Positions 44,451 through 50,976 of a stretch of 64,000 bases of DNA are shown here, piece after piece. Below the pieces are notes generated by a model that worked only from the letters and a program-made list of their open reading frames with translations, had not been told where the DNA came from and did not search any database. Positions within the stretch are counted from its first letter, which is position 1. Every line of letters begins with the position of its first letter. The stretch is taken from positions 1-64,000 of the forward strand of contig CAJFQL010000003.1 of assembly GCA_904419035.1 (NCBI GenBank), given 5' to 3'. Both the position numbers and the translations under genes were made by a program. The stretch is from Heritagella caecorum. GTDB lineage: Bacteria; Bacillota; Clostridia; Oscillospirales; Acutalibacteraceae.

Positions 44451-44479
44451 TTGCCTATTCTTCCTTTGTGTGATAGGAT
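44451..44479 (+). promoter_or_regulatory. Predicted promoter of the CD3324-Ntn-Vat gene group
   Basis: TTGCCT (44451-44456) and TAGGAT (44474-44479) are 17 bases apart, 34 bases ahead of the small ORF. Confidence 0.6.
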
Positions 44480-44512
44480 GAAGGCAACGAAAACCGAAAG
44501 AAGGGATAATCC

Positions 44513-44578
44513 ATGGCAAAACGCAACGAAGGCGATCTCCATGCAAAGCCAGTACCGTGCGACCGTTGCATGGAGTAA
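44513..44578 (+). CDS. 21-residue ORF with CxxC ahead of the CD3324-family gene
   Basis: A short ORF with a fair ribosome site (AAAGAAGGG). It begins MAKRNEGD and ends CDRCME, giving one CxxC pair. It lies between a promoter and the CD3324-family gene, 64 bases upstream of that gene's start. Part of it forms one arm of a 10-bp inverted repeat. It may be a leader peptide or the remnant of a longer gene. No homologue is recognised. Confidence 0.4.
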   Translation: MAKRNEGDLHAKPVPCDRCME

Positions 44579-44611
44579 TTCTTGTCGCCACCTAAAACGG
44601 GCTGGCTTTGC
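44543..44611 (+). promoter_or_regulatory. 10-bp inverted repeat spanning the leader ORF and gene start
   Basis: GCAAAGCCAG (44543-44552) and CTGGCTTTGC (44602-44611) can pair in the transcript around a 49-base loop, 31 bases before the CD3324 ATG. Confidence 0.45.
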
Positions 44612-44642
44612 CGCTTTGTATCACGGCAAGGAGGAAGCCCAC

Positions 44643-44906
44643 ATGAAATATATCAACGCAAACGCGCTTCTTCCCCCGGCGCTGGTTAGGGAATTACAAA
44701 CCTATATTCAAGGGGGTTATCTGTATATCCCCGCCGACCCGACCCACCCCAAACCATGGGGAGAAGTATCCGGCTACCGGCAGGAATTGCAGCGGCGGAA
44801 TCAGAAAATCCGCCAAGCGTACCGGCAAGGCGTTTCGGTGGAAGAACTCGCCGATACGTACTGTCTGTCTATTCACGCCATTCGAAAAATCCTGTATCAA
44901 AAATAA
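44643..44906 (+). CDS. CD3324 family HTH-like protein
   Basis: An 87-residue protein. The start (MKYINANALLPPALVRELQTY) and the middle YIPADPTHPKPWGE match the CD3324 family of Firmicutes. The C-terminal half (QAYRQGVSVEELADTYCLSIHAIRKIL) is a clear helix-turn-helix, so DNA binding is likely. AAGGAGG precedes the ATG. It is the first full gene of a plus-strand group with the Ntn hydrolase and Vat-like acetyltransferase, though a terminator follows it. Confidence 0.82.
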   Translation: MKYINANALLPPALVRELQTYIQGGYLYIPADPTHPKPWGEVSGYRQELQRRNQKIRQAYRQGVSVEELADTYCLSIHAIRKILYQK

Positions 44907-44911
44907 AAAAG

Positions 44912-44950
44912 CAGGGGCGTCCCATCATCAGGGGGCGCCTCTGTTTTTTT
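44912..44950 (+). terminator. Terminator after the CD3324-family gene
   Basis: A 12-bp stem with two G-U pairs (CAGGGGCGTCCC with GGGGGCGCCTCTG) is followed by T7. Confidence 0.85.
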
Positions 44951-45042
44951 GTACTCCTTATTGCGGTGCCGTTTGGTAGCTGGAAAATACCCCGCCACCG
45001 CCGTACCATAAAAGAAACCACCACCGAAAGGAAGGAAACAAT

Positions 45043-45747
45043 ATGTGCACACGCTTTGTATACCGGGGGGACGATATCATCACCGGTTTTAATTTTGATA
45101 TCGACCTTGCCGTATGGAACCACAAAGTAAGGCTCGAGAAAGACCTCTTTTCCATTGGCCTCTTGCGCCCGGACGGTAAGCGGCACGCGTACCACGGGGT
45201 AAACCGGAACGGACAAGTGGGTACGCTGCTGTATGTTCACGAAAACCCGGCGGGGACATACCGGGAAGGGGAAAACTATTTGTCCATTGCCACGTTAACT
45301 GAATCGTTTATCAGCGGGCGTCTTGACTATGACACCGCCCTGCAGGCGGTGCGCACGAAGCAAATTGTCTATGCGCCCGACGCCACCATGCAAGCTATGC
45401 TATCCGACGCCCGGGGCCGCACCCTGCTGATCGAACCGGGGCTCGGCTACCGCGAAGAAGAGGGCCCCTATGCGCTTATCACCAATTATTCGCTTCTGGC
45501 CCCCGACAGCACCCGCCCCTTTGTGGTGCCGGGTGATACCCGGTATGAGCGCGCCGCCCAGTTATTAAACGCCTGTGACCGCTCTTTTTCCGTTTCCGAC
45601 GCGTTTTCGGTCTTGCAGGCCGTGAGGCAGGAAGGGCTTTGGGCCACCCGGGTGTCGTTCGTGTACTCGCAAAACCAGCACACCGTGTACTATGCGGAAA
45701 ACGGCGATTTTGCCCACATCAAAACCCACCGGTTTTCTCCCCGGTAA
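45043..45747 (+). CDS. Linear amide C-N hydrolase (choloylglycine hydrolase-like Ntn enzyme)
   Basis: A 234-residue Ntn hydrolase. After Met removal, Cys2 (MCTRF) is the expected nucleophile. The partly matching active-site region is TGFNFDIDL in place of GRNxD. Asn in LITNYSLL and Arg in DTRYERA fit the oxyanion and catalytic Arg positions. It is about 90 residues shorter than bile salt hydrolases, so deconjugation of bile acids is uncertain; acyl-homoserine lactones, penicillin V or N-acyl amides are other options. AAGGAAGG precedes the ATG. No signal peptide is present. Confidence 0.85.
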   Translation: MCTRFVYRGDDIITGFNFDIDLAVWNHKVRLEKDLFSIGLLRPDGKRHAYHGVNRNGQVGTLLYVHENPAGTYREGENYLSIATLTESFISGRLDYDTALQAVRTKQIVYAPDATMQAMLSDARGRTLLIEPGLGYREEEGPYALITNYSLLAPDSTRPFVVPGDTRYERAAQLLNACDRSFSVSDAFSVLQAVRQEGLWATRVSFVYSQNQHTVYYAENGDFAHIKTHRFSPR

Positions 45748-45763
45748 CAGAAAGGAGTTTTCT

Positions 45764-46423
45764 ATGAACCCCCATTCGATCTACCCCCGTCCGAACGACC
45801 CCCACACTGTGTACCTGAAAAACGTGGTCACCGACCCCTCCATTCAGGTGGGGGATTACACCATGTATCACGATTTTAGGAACGACCCGCGGCAATTTGA
45901 AACAAACAATGTGCTGTACCATTATCCCATCAACCATGATAAACTCACGATCGGGAAATTTACCTCCATCGCCTGCGGGGTCCGGTTTTTATTGACCAGT
46001 GCCCATCACACGCAAAAGTCCCTGTCCACCTATCCGTTCCCCATTTTTTTCGAAGAATGGGGCCTGCCGGTGCAGGCGGTTCCCAGCGCCTGGGACCACA
46101 AAGGCGATATCCATATTGGACACGACGTATGGATTGGGTACGAAGCAGTCATCATGGCCGGGGTAACCATCGGCCACGGGGCTATTATCGGCGCCCGCGC
46201 CGTGGTAACGAAAGATGTACCGCCCTATACCATCGTCGGTGGCGTGCCCGCCCATACAATCCGACGGCGTTTTTCCGACGAAGTCATCGCCGCTCTGCTG
46301 CAAATCAGGTGGTGGGACTGGCCTGATGAAAAAATCCGGCGCTATCTCCCCGCCATCCAATCGGGCGATCTCCATCGGTTGCTGTCTGCCTTGCCGCCGG
46401 CCCCTTCCGGCCGCGCCCCGTAA
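45764..46423 (+). CDS. Vat-like CatB-related O-acetyltransferase (xenobiotic acetyltransferase)
   Basis: A 219-residue left-handed beta-helix enzyme. The opening (DPHTVYLKNVVTDPSIQVGDYTMYHD) and the SAHHTQKSLSTYPF loop with its likely catalytic His match Vat/XAT proteins that acetylate virginiamycin-like antibiotics or chloramphenicol. Hexapeptide repeats (IHIGHDVWIGYEAVIMAGVT) lead to PYTIVGGVPAHTIRRRF. It follows the Ntn hydrolase by 16 bases with AAAGGAG, so they are co-transcribed. Actual resistance activity is not shown by sequence alone. Confidence 0.88.
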   Translation: MNPHSIYPRPNDPHTVYLKNVVTDPSIQVGDYTMYHDFRNDPRQFETNNVLYHYPINHDKLTIGKFTSIACGVRFLLTSAHHTQKSLSTYPFPIFFEEWGLPVQAVPSAWDHKGDIHIGHDVWIGYEAVIMAGVTIGHGAIIGARAVVTKDVPPYTIVGGVPAHTIRRRFSDEVIAALLQIRWWDWPDEKIRRYLPAIQSGDLHRLLSALPPAPSGRAP

Positions 46424-46468
46424 AAAAACGAACGCCCCTTTTTCGTAATCCCTACGAAAAAGGGGCGT
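46424..46468. terminator. Terminator between convergent vat-like and oxidoreductase genes
   Basis: A perfect 16-bp stem (ACGCCCCTTTTTCGTA, 46432-46447, with 46453-46468) has loop ATCCC. The T-run lies on the minus-strand side, so it best serves the oxidoreductase operon. Confidence 0.85.
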
Positions 46469-46560
46469 CTGCGTTATGTTTCCGTTCCCGGATGAAGAAA
46501 GTTGCCCCTTTCTTCACCGGGGAAACAGAAAACCTTTTTCAAACCAGGCAAAGGGGCCGC

Positions 46561-47100
46561 TCACACCAGGGAATAGCCCAGCTGCAAAGCCGTGCGGTTG
46601 CCTTCCGCCAAGTGGGCCTTGCGGGCGGGGATGCACTTTTTCAGTCCTTCTTCCAAATGTTCTTTGGTGCAGAACTGACGCACATGGTAAAGGGCGCCCA
46701 GCAAAATCATGTTGGCCAGCCCCGACAGCCCTTTTTTGTCCGCCAGTTCCGACGCCGGGATGCTGTACACTTCCACATCCTTGCGGGTGACGGGGGCGTC
46801 CACCATGGTGCTGTCCACAATAATCACACCGCCGGGCACCACACTGTCTTCAAACTTTTCCAGCGACGGGCGGTTCATCACCACCAGCGCATCCGGGTGC
46901 ACAATCAGCGGCGACCCAATGGCTTTTTCCGACAGGCACACGCTGCAATTGGCTGTGCCGCCGCGCATTTCCGGGCCATAGGAGGGCAGCCAGCTCAGTT
47001 CGCGCCCTTCCATCATACCGGCATACGCCATCACTTTGCCGGCAAACAGGATGCCCTGTCCGCCAAACCCTGCAAATACCGTCTGCAGCTCCTTAATCAT
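46561..47100 (-). CDS. 2-oxoacid:ferredoxin oxidoreductase, gamma subunit
   Basis: A 179-residue subunit of the POR/KOR/VOR family. The start FAGFGGQGILFAGKVMAYAG and the signature SYGPEMRGGTANCSV are characteristic. The family oxidatively decarboxylates 2-oxoacids to acyl-CoA and reduces ferredoxin. The four-subunit layout (74, 353, 250, 179 residues) resembles 2-oxoglutarate or branched-chain (VOR) enzymes; substrate cannot be fixed from sequence. It overlaps the beta gene by ATGA. Confidence 0.93.
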   Translation of the reverse strand: MIKELQTVFAGFGGQGILFAGKVMAYAGMMEGRELSWLPSYGPEMRGGTANCSVCLSEKAIGSPLIVHPDALVVMNRPSLEKFEDSVVPGGVIIVDSTMVDAPVTRKDVEVYSIPASELADKKGLSGLANMILLGALYHVRQFCTKEHLEEGLKKCIPARKAHLAEGNRTALQLGYSLV

Positions 47101-47849
47101 GCCTGCTCCTCCTTTGTCACGTCTTTGTAAACGCCCAAGGGATAATACGGGATCATCTTATCCCGCAGCCCCTGCAGCGCCTCCTGCGGCGTCATGCCCC
47201 AGTTGGTGGGGCAGGTGGACAGCACTTCGACAATGGAGTACCCACGGCCGGCCAGCTGGTTTTCGAACGCTTTGCGGATGGCGGCTTTAGCCTGGCGGAT
47301 ATGGGCGATGTTGTCCACCGTCACCCGCTGGGCCAGCGCTACGCCGTCGAGGGTCGACAGCATTTCGCACACCCGCACCGGGTACCCGGCGGTTTTCACA
47401 TCGCGGCCATAGGGGGTGGTCTGGGTCACCTGTCCGGGCAGGGAGGTGGGGGCCATCTGCCCGCCGGTCATGCCGTAAATCGCGTTGTTGATAAAGATCA
47501 CGGTGATATTTTCCCCGCGGGTCGCCGCGTGCACCGTTTCGGCGGTGCCGATGGCGGCCAAATCGCCGTCGCCCTGGTACGTGAACACCACGCTGCCGGG
47601 CAGCGCCCGGCGGATACCCGTGGCCACCGCCGGAGCGCGGCCATGGGGCGCCTGGACCATATCACAACCAAAATAATCGTAGTTCATCACCGAACAGCCT
47701 ACCGACGCCACGCCGATGGTGCGCCCTTCCACGCCCAGTTCGTCCAGCACTTCGGCGACCAGCCGGTGCACAATCCCGTGGGTGCAGCCGGGGCAGTAAT
47801 GCATGGGCACCGGCAACAGCGCATGCGGTCTTTGAAATAACGTCTTCAT
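47097..47849 (-). CDS. 2-oxoacid:ferredoxin oxidoreductase, beta (TPP-binding) subunit
   Basis: A 250-residue TPP-binding subunit. The Cys ligand of the proximal [4Fe-4S] site is in MHYCPGCTHG, and the TPP/Mg motif is seen as TYQGDGDLAAIGTAET with NNAIYGMTGGQMAPTS after it. The ATG overlaps the alpha stop codon by one base (TAATG). Together with the alpha, gamma and ferredoxin-like subunits it forms a cytoplasmic enzyme. Confidence 0.94.
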   Translation of the reverse strand: MKTLFQRPHALLPVPMHYCPGCTHGIVHRLVAEVLDELGVEGRTIGVASVGCSVMNYDYFGCDMVQAPHGRAPAVATGIRRALPGSVVFTYQGDGDLAAIGTAETVHAATRGENITVIFINNAIYGMTGGQMAPTSLPGQVTQTTPYGRDVKTAGYPVRVCEMLSTLDGVALAQRVTVDNIAHIRQAKAAIRKAFENQLAGRGYSIVEVLSTCPTNWGMTPQEALQGLRDKMIPYYPLGVYKDVTKEEQA

Positions 47850-48910
47850 TATGCCTTGCCTCCCATCATTGCGTGGATCTTTGCGAGCACTTCGTCGGGG
47901 GTGGGGATCATGCCGCCGGTCCGGCTGCACAGTTCCACCGGGCGCTGGCACTCGATGGCCAGTTTTACGTCGTCGATCATCTGGCCCATGCTCATTTCCA
48001 CCGCCAAATAGCCCTTTGCCGTCGAGAGCGTGTCTTTCAGCGCCTTTTCCGGGAACGGCCACAGGGTGATGGGACGCACCAAACCCACTTTCAGCCCTTC
48101 CTGCCGCGCCTGCATCACCGCGCTGCGGGCCACACGGGCCGAAGCGCCGTAGGCCACCAAGACCAGTTCGGCATCAGAAGTTTCAAAACATTCGGCGCGC
48201 TGTTCTTTCTCTTTGGCAATTTCATACCGCTTATACCGCTCCACCACCAGGTTTTCCAGGGTCTGGGGGGTCAGGTACAGCGAGTTAATCACATTGTGGG
48301 GGCGCTTGCCGCCGTGGCCACTCGCGGCCCAGGGTTTTTGGAGCGGCGGGTATTTGTCGGTTTCGTCAAACGACACCGGTTCCATCATCTGGCCCAGCAT
48401 GCCGTCAGCCAGCAGCATGGCCGGCATGCGGTACGTTTCCGCCAAATGGAACGCCAGCGACACCAAATCCACCATTTCCTGCACCGTGCTGGGGGCCAGC
48501 ACCAGGATGTGGTAGTCGCCGTGGCCGCCGCCGCGGGTGGCCTGCCAGTAGTCCGCCTGGGACGGCTGGATACCGCCAAGGCCCGGGCCGCCGCGCTGTA
48601 CGTTGATAATCAGGGCCGGCAGGTCACTGCCCGCCATGTACGAAATGCCTTCGCCCTTCAGGCTCACCCCGGGGGACGACGAAGAGGTCATGGCCCGCAC
48701 GCCGGCTGCCGCCGCGCCCAATACCATGTTCACCGCCGCAATCTCCGATTCGGCCTGCAAGTACGTGCCGCCCACTTTGGGCATCATTTTGGACATGTAC
48801 GCAGCCAGTTCCGTTTGGGGCGTAATGGGATAACCGAAAAAGTGGCGGCAGCCGGCGCGGATCGCGGCTTCGCCCAAGGCTTCGTTGCCTTTCATCAGGA
48901 TTTTTTCCAT
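47849..48910 (-). CDS. vorB: 2-oxoacid:ferredoxin oxidoreductase, alpha subunit (VorB/KorA-like)
   Basis: A 353-residue subunit. The N-terminal GCRHFFGYPITPQTELA and SSSSPGVSLKGEGISYMAGSDLP are typical of the pyrimidine-binding domain; the central region QRGGPGLGGIQPSQADYWQ and a C-terminal transketolase-like domain follow. The start overlaps the ferredoxin stop codon (TGATG). Length and sequence fit subunits annotated VorB in Clostridia, which act on 2-oxoisovalerate, but KorA is similar. Confidence 0.9.
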   Translation of the reverse strand: MEKILMKGNEALGEAAIRAGCRHFFGYPITPQTELAAYMSKMMPKVGGTYLQAESEIAAVNMVLGAAAAGVRAMTSSSSPGVSLKGEGISYMAGSDLPALIINVQRGGPGLGGIQPSQADYWQATRGGGHGDYHILVLAPSTVQEMVDLVSLAFHLAETYRMPAMLLADGMLGQMMEPVSFDETDKYPPLQKPWAASGHGGKRPHNVINSLYLTPQTLENLVVERYKRYEIAKEKEQRAECFETSDAELVLVAYGASARVARSAVMQARQEGLKVGLVRPITLWPFPEKALKDTLSTAKGYLAVEMSMGQMIDDVKLAIECQRPVELCSRTGGMIPTPDEVLAKIHAMMGGKA

Positions 48911-49134
48911 CACGCTTCCCCCTCCTCGTCTTTGACCACGGTGATAGCCGTATCCGGGCACATCATGGCACAGCTGCAGCAACCGATGCACTGGCTTTCG
49001 TCCTTACACCGGGCGGGGTGGTACCCCTTTTTGTTCATGCGGTCCGCCGTCAGTTCCATAATCTTCTTCGGGCAGGCATCGCGGCAAAGGCCGCAGCCTT
49101 TGCAGAAATCTTCGTTTACAAGGATATGCACCAT
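48910..49134 (-). CDS. 2-oxoacid:ferredoxin oxidoreductase, delta (ferredoxin-like) subunit
   Basis: A 74-residue 2[4Fe-4S] ferredoxin subunit. Both cluster motifs are intact: CKGCGLCRDACP and CIGCCSCAMMCP. It relays electrons from the TPP centre to external ferredoxin. The ATG at 49134 is preferred, with AAGGAGG upstream; an in-frame TTG eight codons earlier overlaps that site. It lies 66 bases after the P-loop ATPase gene. Confidence 0.94.
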   Translation of the reverse strand: MVHILVNEDFCKGCGLCRDACPKKIMELTADRMNKKGYHPARCKDESQCIGCCSCAMMCPDTAITVVKDEEGEA

Positions 49135-49200
49135 GTTTGCACATACCTCCTTACACAAAATAAGGCCCTTTTCCGAAAATAGGCCCGTTATGATCGTTTC

Positions 49201-49872
49201 TTACACGGTCTGCCAGGGCGGCAGCACCAGCCGTTTGACTGGTTTTACCGACGGGATATCCCCTAAAACTGCGGGGGCAATCCAGTCGGGCGCCGTGGTA
49301 AACACAAGTGGCACCCCCAACAGCGCGGCCGTTTCCTTCGCAAACGGCATCGAATCGAGCACCATTTGGGCGGTGGTTTCGTTTTGCAAATGGGTGTTAT
49401 TCACAACGCCGGTGATCGATAACCGGCAGGCTTTTTCAATTTCACGGCCGATGGCCGCCGCTTCCGCAGCGGTTTGGGTTAGCACCCTTCGGGCGTTGAC
49501 CACATACAGCATGGTGTACGGCTTCTTAAAAAGCAGCGGGGCCATGCACCCCAGTACGCTGGCGCCGGCATCGTCGCCGCCCGCGTCCAGAATCACGTCG
49601 TCACACTCCGCCTCGGGCAGCTGCAACAGCTGGGGCCCGACCGCCGGCAAATCCAGCGTGGTACCGGCATAGGTGGGGCAAAACAGCTCCACCCCTTTTT
49701 CCCGCAGCGCGGGGCCGTAATCCGAGGAACGAAAATACGGGTTGACTAAATCCAAATCGGCCAGCTTCACCCGGCGGCCCTGTCCGGCTGCTTCCAGCGC
49801 CAGATTCAGCGCCAAATTCGTTTTGCCGCAGCCGTAATGGCCGCAGATAATTGTGATCTTCGCGTTCCCCAC
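49201..49872 (-). CDS. P-loop ATPase preceding the oxidoreductase operon
   Basis: A 223-residue SIMIBI-type (MinD/CobB-like) ATPase. The Walker A is GHYGCGKTN, with a Thr then Asn where KGG-type proteins have T-T/S. A switch-like LADLDLVNPYFRSSDY and VILDAGGDDAG follow. GTG is the start, with AAAGGAG upstream. It has a promoter of its own and leads the four oxidoreductase subunits. Similar ATPases often sit beside these enzymes in Clostridia; a maturation or assembly role is my inference. Confidence 0.8.
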   Translation of the reverse strand: MGNAKITIICGHYGCGKTNLALNLALEAAGQGRRVKLADLDLVNPYFRSSDYGPALREKGVELFCPTYAGTTLDLPAVGPQLLQLPEAECDDVILDAGGDDAGASVLGCMAPLLFKKPYTMLYVVNARRVLTQTAAEAAAIGREIEKACRLSITGVVNNTHLQNETTAQMVLDSMPFAKETAALLGVPLVFTTAPDWIAPAVLGDIPSVKPVKRLVLPPWQTV

Positions 49873-49921
49873 GGTTATTCTCCTTTAAACAAGCACATCT
49901 TGTTTTCAAAACTACATGTCC

Positions 49922-49949
49922 ATTATAGCACGGCCACCGGCCAAGTCAA
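49922..49949 (-). promoter_or_regulatory. Promoter of the ATPase-oxidoreductase operon
   Basis: On the minus strand, TTGACT (49944-49949) and TATAAT (49922-49927) are 16 bases apart, about 50 bases ahead of the GTG. Confidence 0.8.
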
Positions 49950-49958
49950 CCGTTATTT

Positions 49959-50183
49959 CTAAACGTTCTGTGAACTTTTTTTAGCGGCGTTTTCGTCCTC
50001 CCGGGGCACAAAATCCGCACAGGCCGGGTTTTTCGGGTCAATGCGGGTCTTTTCCCCCACCCGGTAATTCCGGCTGAAAAACGGCCCTTTCCGGCGGCAA
50101 AACCAGATGGAATCCCGCCGGTAATCGGTGCAGCGGTCATCGCAAAAGGCAAATTGGCATGTTTGGCACCTGTTTTCGCTCAT
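49959..50183 (-). CDS. Small Cys-rich protein
   Basis: About 74 residues from the ATG at 50183 (GGGAGG eight bases upstream). Six cysteines lie in CQTCQFAFCDDRC, FCRRK and ACADF, which suggests a zinc-binding or disulfide fold. It is rich in Arg, Lys and Asp and has no membrane segment. Its start is 53 bases after the RHH gene on the same strand, so the two may share a transcript. No family recognised with confidence. Confidence 0.65.
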   Translation of the reverse strand: MSENRCQTCQFAFCDDRCTDYRRDSIWFCRRKGPFFSRNYRVGEKTRIDPKNPACADFVPREDENAAKKSSQNV

Positions 50184-50236
50184 CACGGGTTCCTCCCCTT
50201 GCGGGCAGTGGCTTTTCGGGCGTATAATAACAGCAT

Positions 50237-50446
50237 TCAGGCCCCGCTTTTGCGGGCGGGCTTTACATTCACATCGGGGCGAATACGGCCGTCGATCGGG
50301 CCGTGGGCTTCTTCAAACGCGCGAATACTTTCGCGCACCAGCACCAAAATCTGGCTGTTGACCGAACGCCCTTCGTAATCGGCCACAAACCCCAGCTTTT
50401 GCAGCATTTCTTCTTCAATGCGGATGGATACGCTTTTCACAGCCAT
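50237..50446 (-). CDS. Ribbon-helix-helix (Arc/MetJ-like) regulator
   Basis: About 69 residues from the ATG at 50446 (GAGGAG nine bases upstream; an in-frame ATG at 50455 overlaps that site). The beta strand KSVSIRIEEEML and the helices QKLGFVADYEGRSVNSQILVLVRESIRAFEEAHG form an RHH dimer fold. RHH proteins usually bind short palindromes. The divergent SLOG gene starts 107 bases away, with a 19-bp palindrome in its promoter. No toxin gene lies next to it. Confidence 0.85.
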   Translation of the reverse strand: MAVKSVSIRIEEEMLQKLGFVADYEGRSVNSQILVLVRESIRAFEEAHGPIDGRIRPDVNVKPARKSGA

Positions 50447-50495
50447 ACGGTTCATCTCCTCTTCTGCCTTCTATTGTAGGGCGGGTTCGGAAAAA

Positions 50496-50523
50496 TTGGC
50501 GCAAGATAGCTATACAGTATAGC
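50496..50523 (+). promoter_or_regulatory. Predicted promoter of the SLOG-domain gene
   Basis: TTGGCG (50496-50501) and TATAGC (50518-50523) are 16 bases apart, about 30 bases ahead of the ATG. Confidence 0.55.
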
Positions 50524-50525
50524 TA
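50507..50525. promoter_or_regulatory. 19-bp palindrome, candidate RHH operator
   Basis: TAGCTATAC and GTATAGCTA (9-bp arms, one central A) cover the -10 box of the SLOG gene and lie between it and the divergent RHH gene. Confidence 0.65.
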
Positions 50526-50553
50526 AAAAATCAAAAAACGGAGGTTTTCCCCC

Positions 50554-50904
50554 ATGCGTGTTGCCATTGTCGGTTCCCGGAGCCTGACTGTCCAAAACCT
50601 GGAAGCGTATTTGCCCCAAGGCGTCACCGAAATTATCTCCGGCGGGGCGCGGGGGGTGGATACCTGCGCCAGGCAGTACGCGCTGCGCCACCACTTAAAG
50701 CTCACCGAATTTTTGCCCGATTACGCCCGGTATGGCCGGGCAGCGCCCTTAAAGCGCAATATCACGATTATCGAAAATGCCGATTTGGTGCTGGCGTTTT
50801 GGGACGGGCAATCCCGCGGCACCCAGTTTGTCGTGCGTGAGTGCCGGCAGCGGGGTATTCCCCTACAGCTGTTTCTGGTCACCGAAAGACCCGCCCAGCC
50901 ATAA
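50554..50904 (+). CDS. SLOG-domain (DprA-like) protein
   Basis: A 116-residue compact Rossmann-like protein. The DprA/SLOG marks are IVGSRSL at the start and ISGGARGVDTCARQYA, followed by a strand around LVLAFWDGQSRGTQFV. It lacks the extra domains of DprA. Small SLOG proteins are thought to bind nucleotides or modified nucleotides and some serve as sensors in defence or toxin systems. GGAGG lies nine bases before the ATG. Confidence 0.85.
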   Translation: MRVAIVGSRSLTVQNLEAYLPQGVTEIISGGARGVDTCARQYALRHHLKLTEFLPDYARYGRAAPLKRNITIIENADLVLAFWDGQSRGTQFVVRECRQRGIPLQLFLVTERPAQP

Positions 50905-50930
50905 CGTACGTTTTATACAGATATAAAGAA

Positions 50931-50972
50931 AACACGGCGGCCCCCGCCAAAAAGGGGCTGCCGTGTTTTTCC
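50931..50972. terminator. Bidirectional terminator between SLOG and spo0A genes
   Basis: AACACGGCGGCCCC (50931-50944) pairs with GGGGCTGCCGTGTT (50954-50967), with one wobble; TTTCC follows on the plus strand. Confidence 0.9.
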
Positions 50973-50976
50973 TCTT

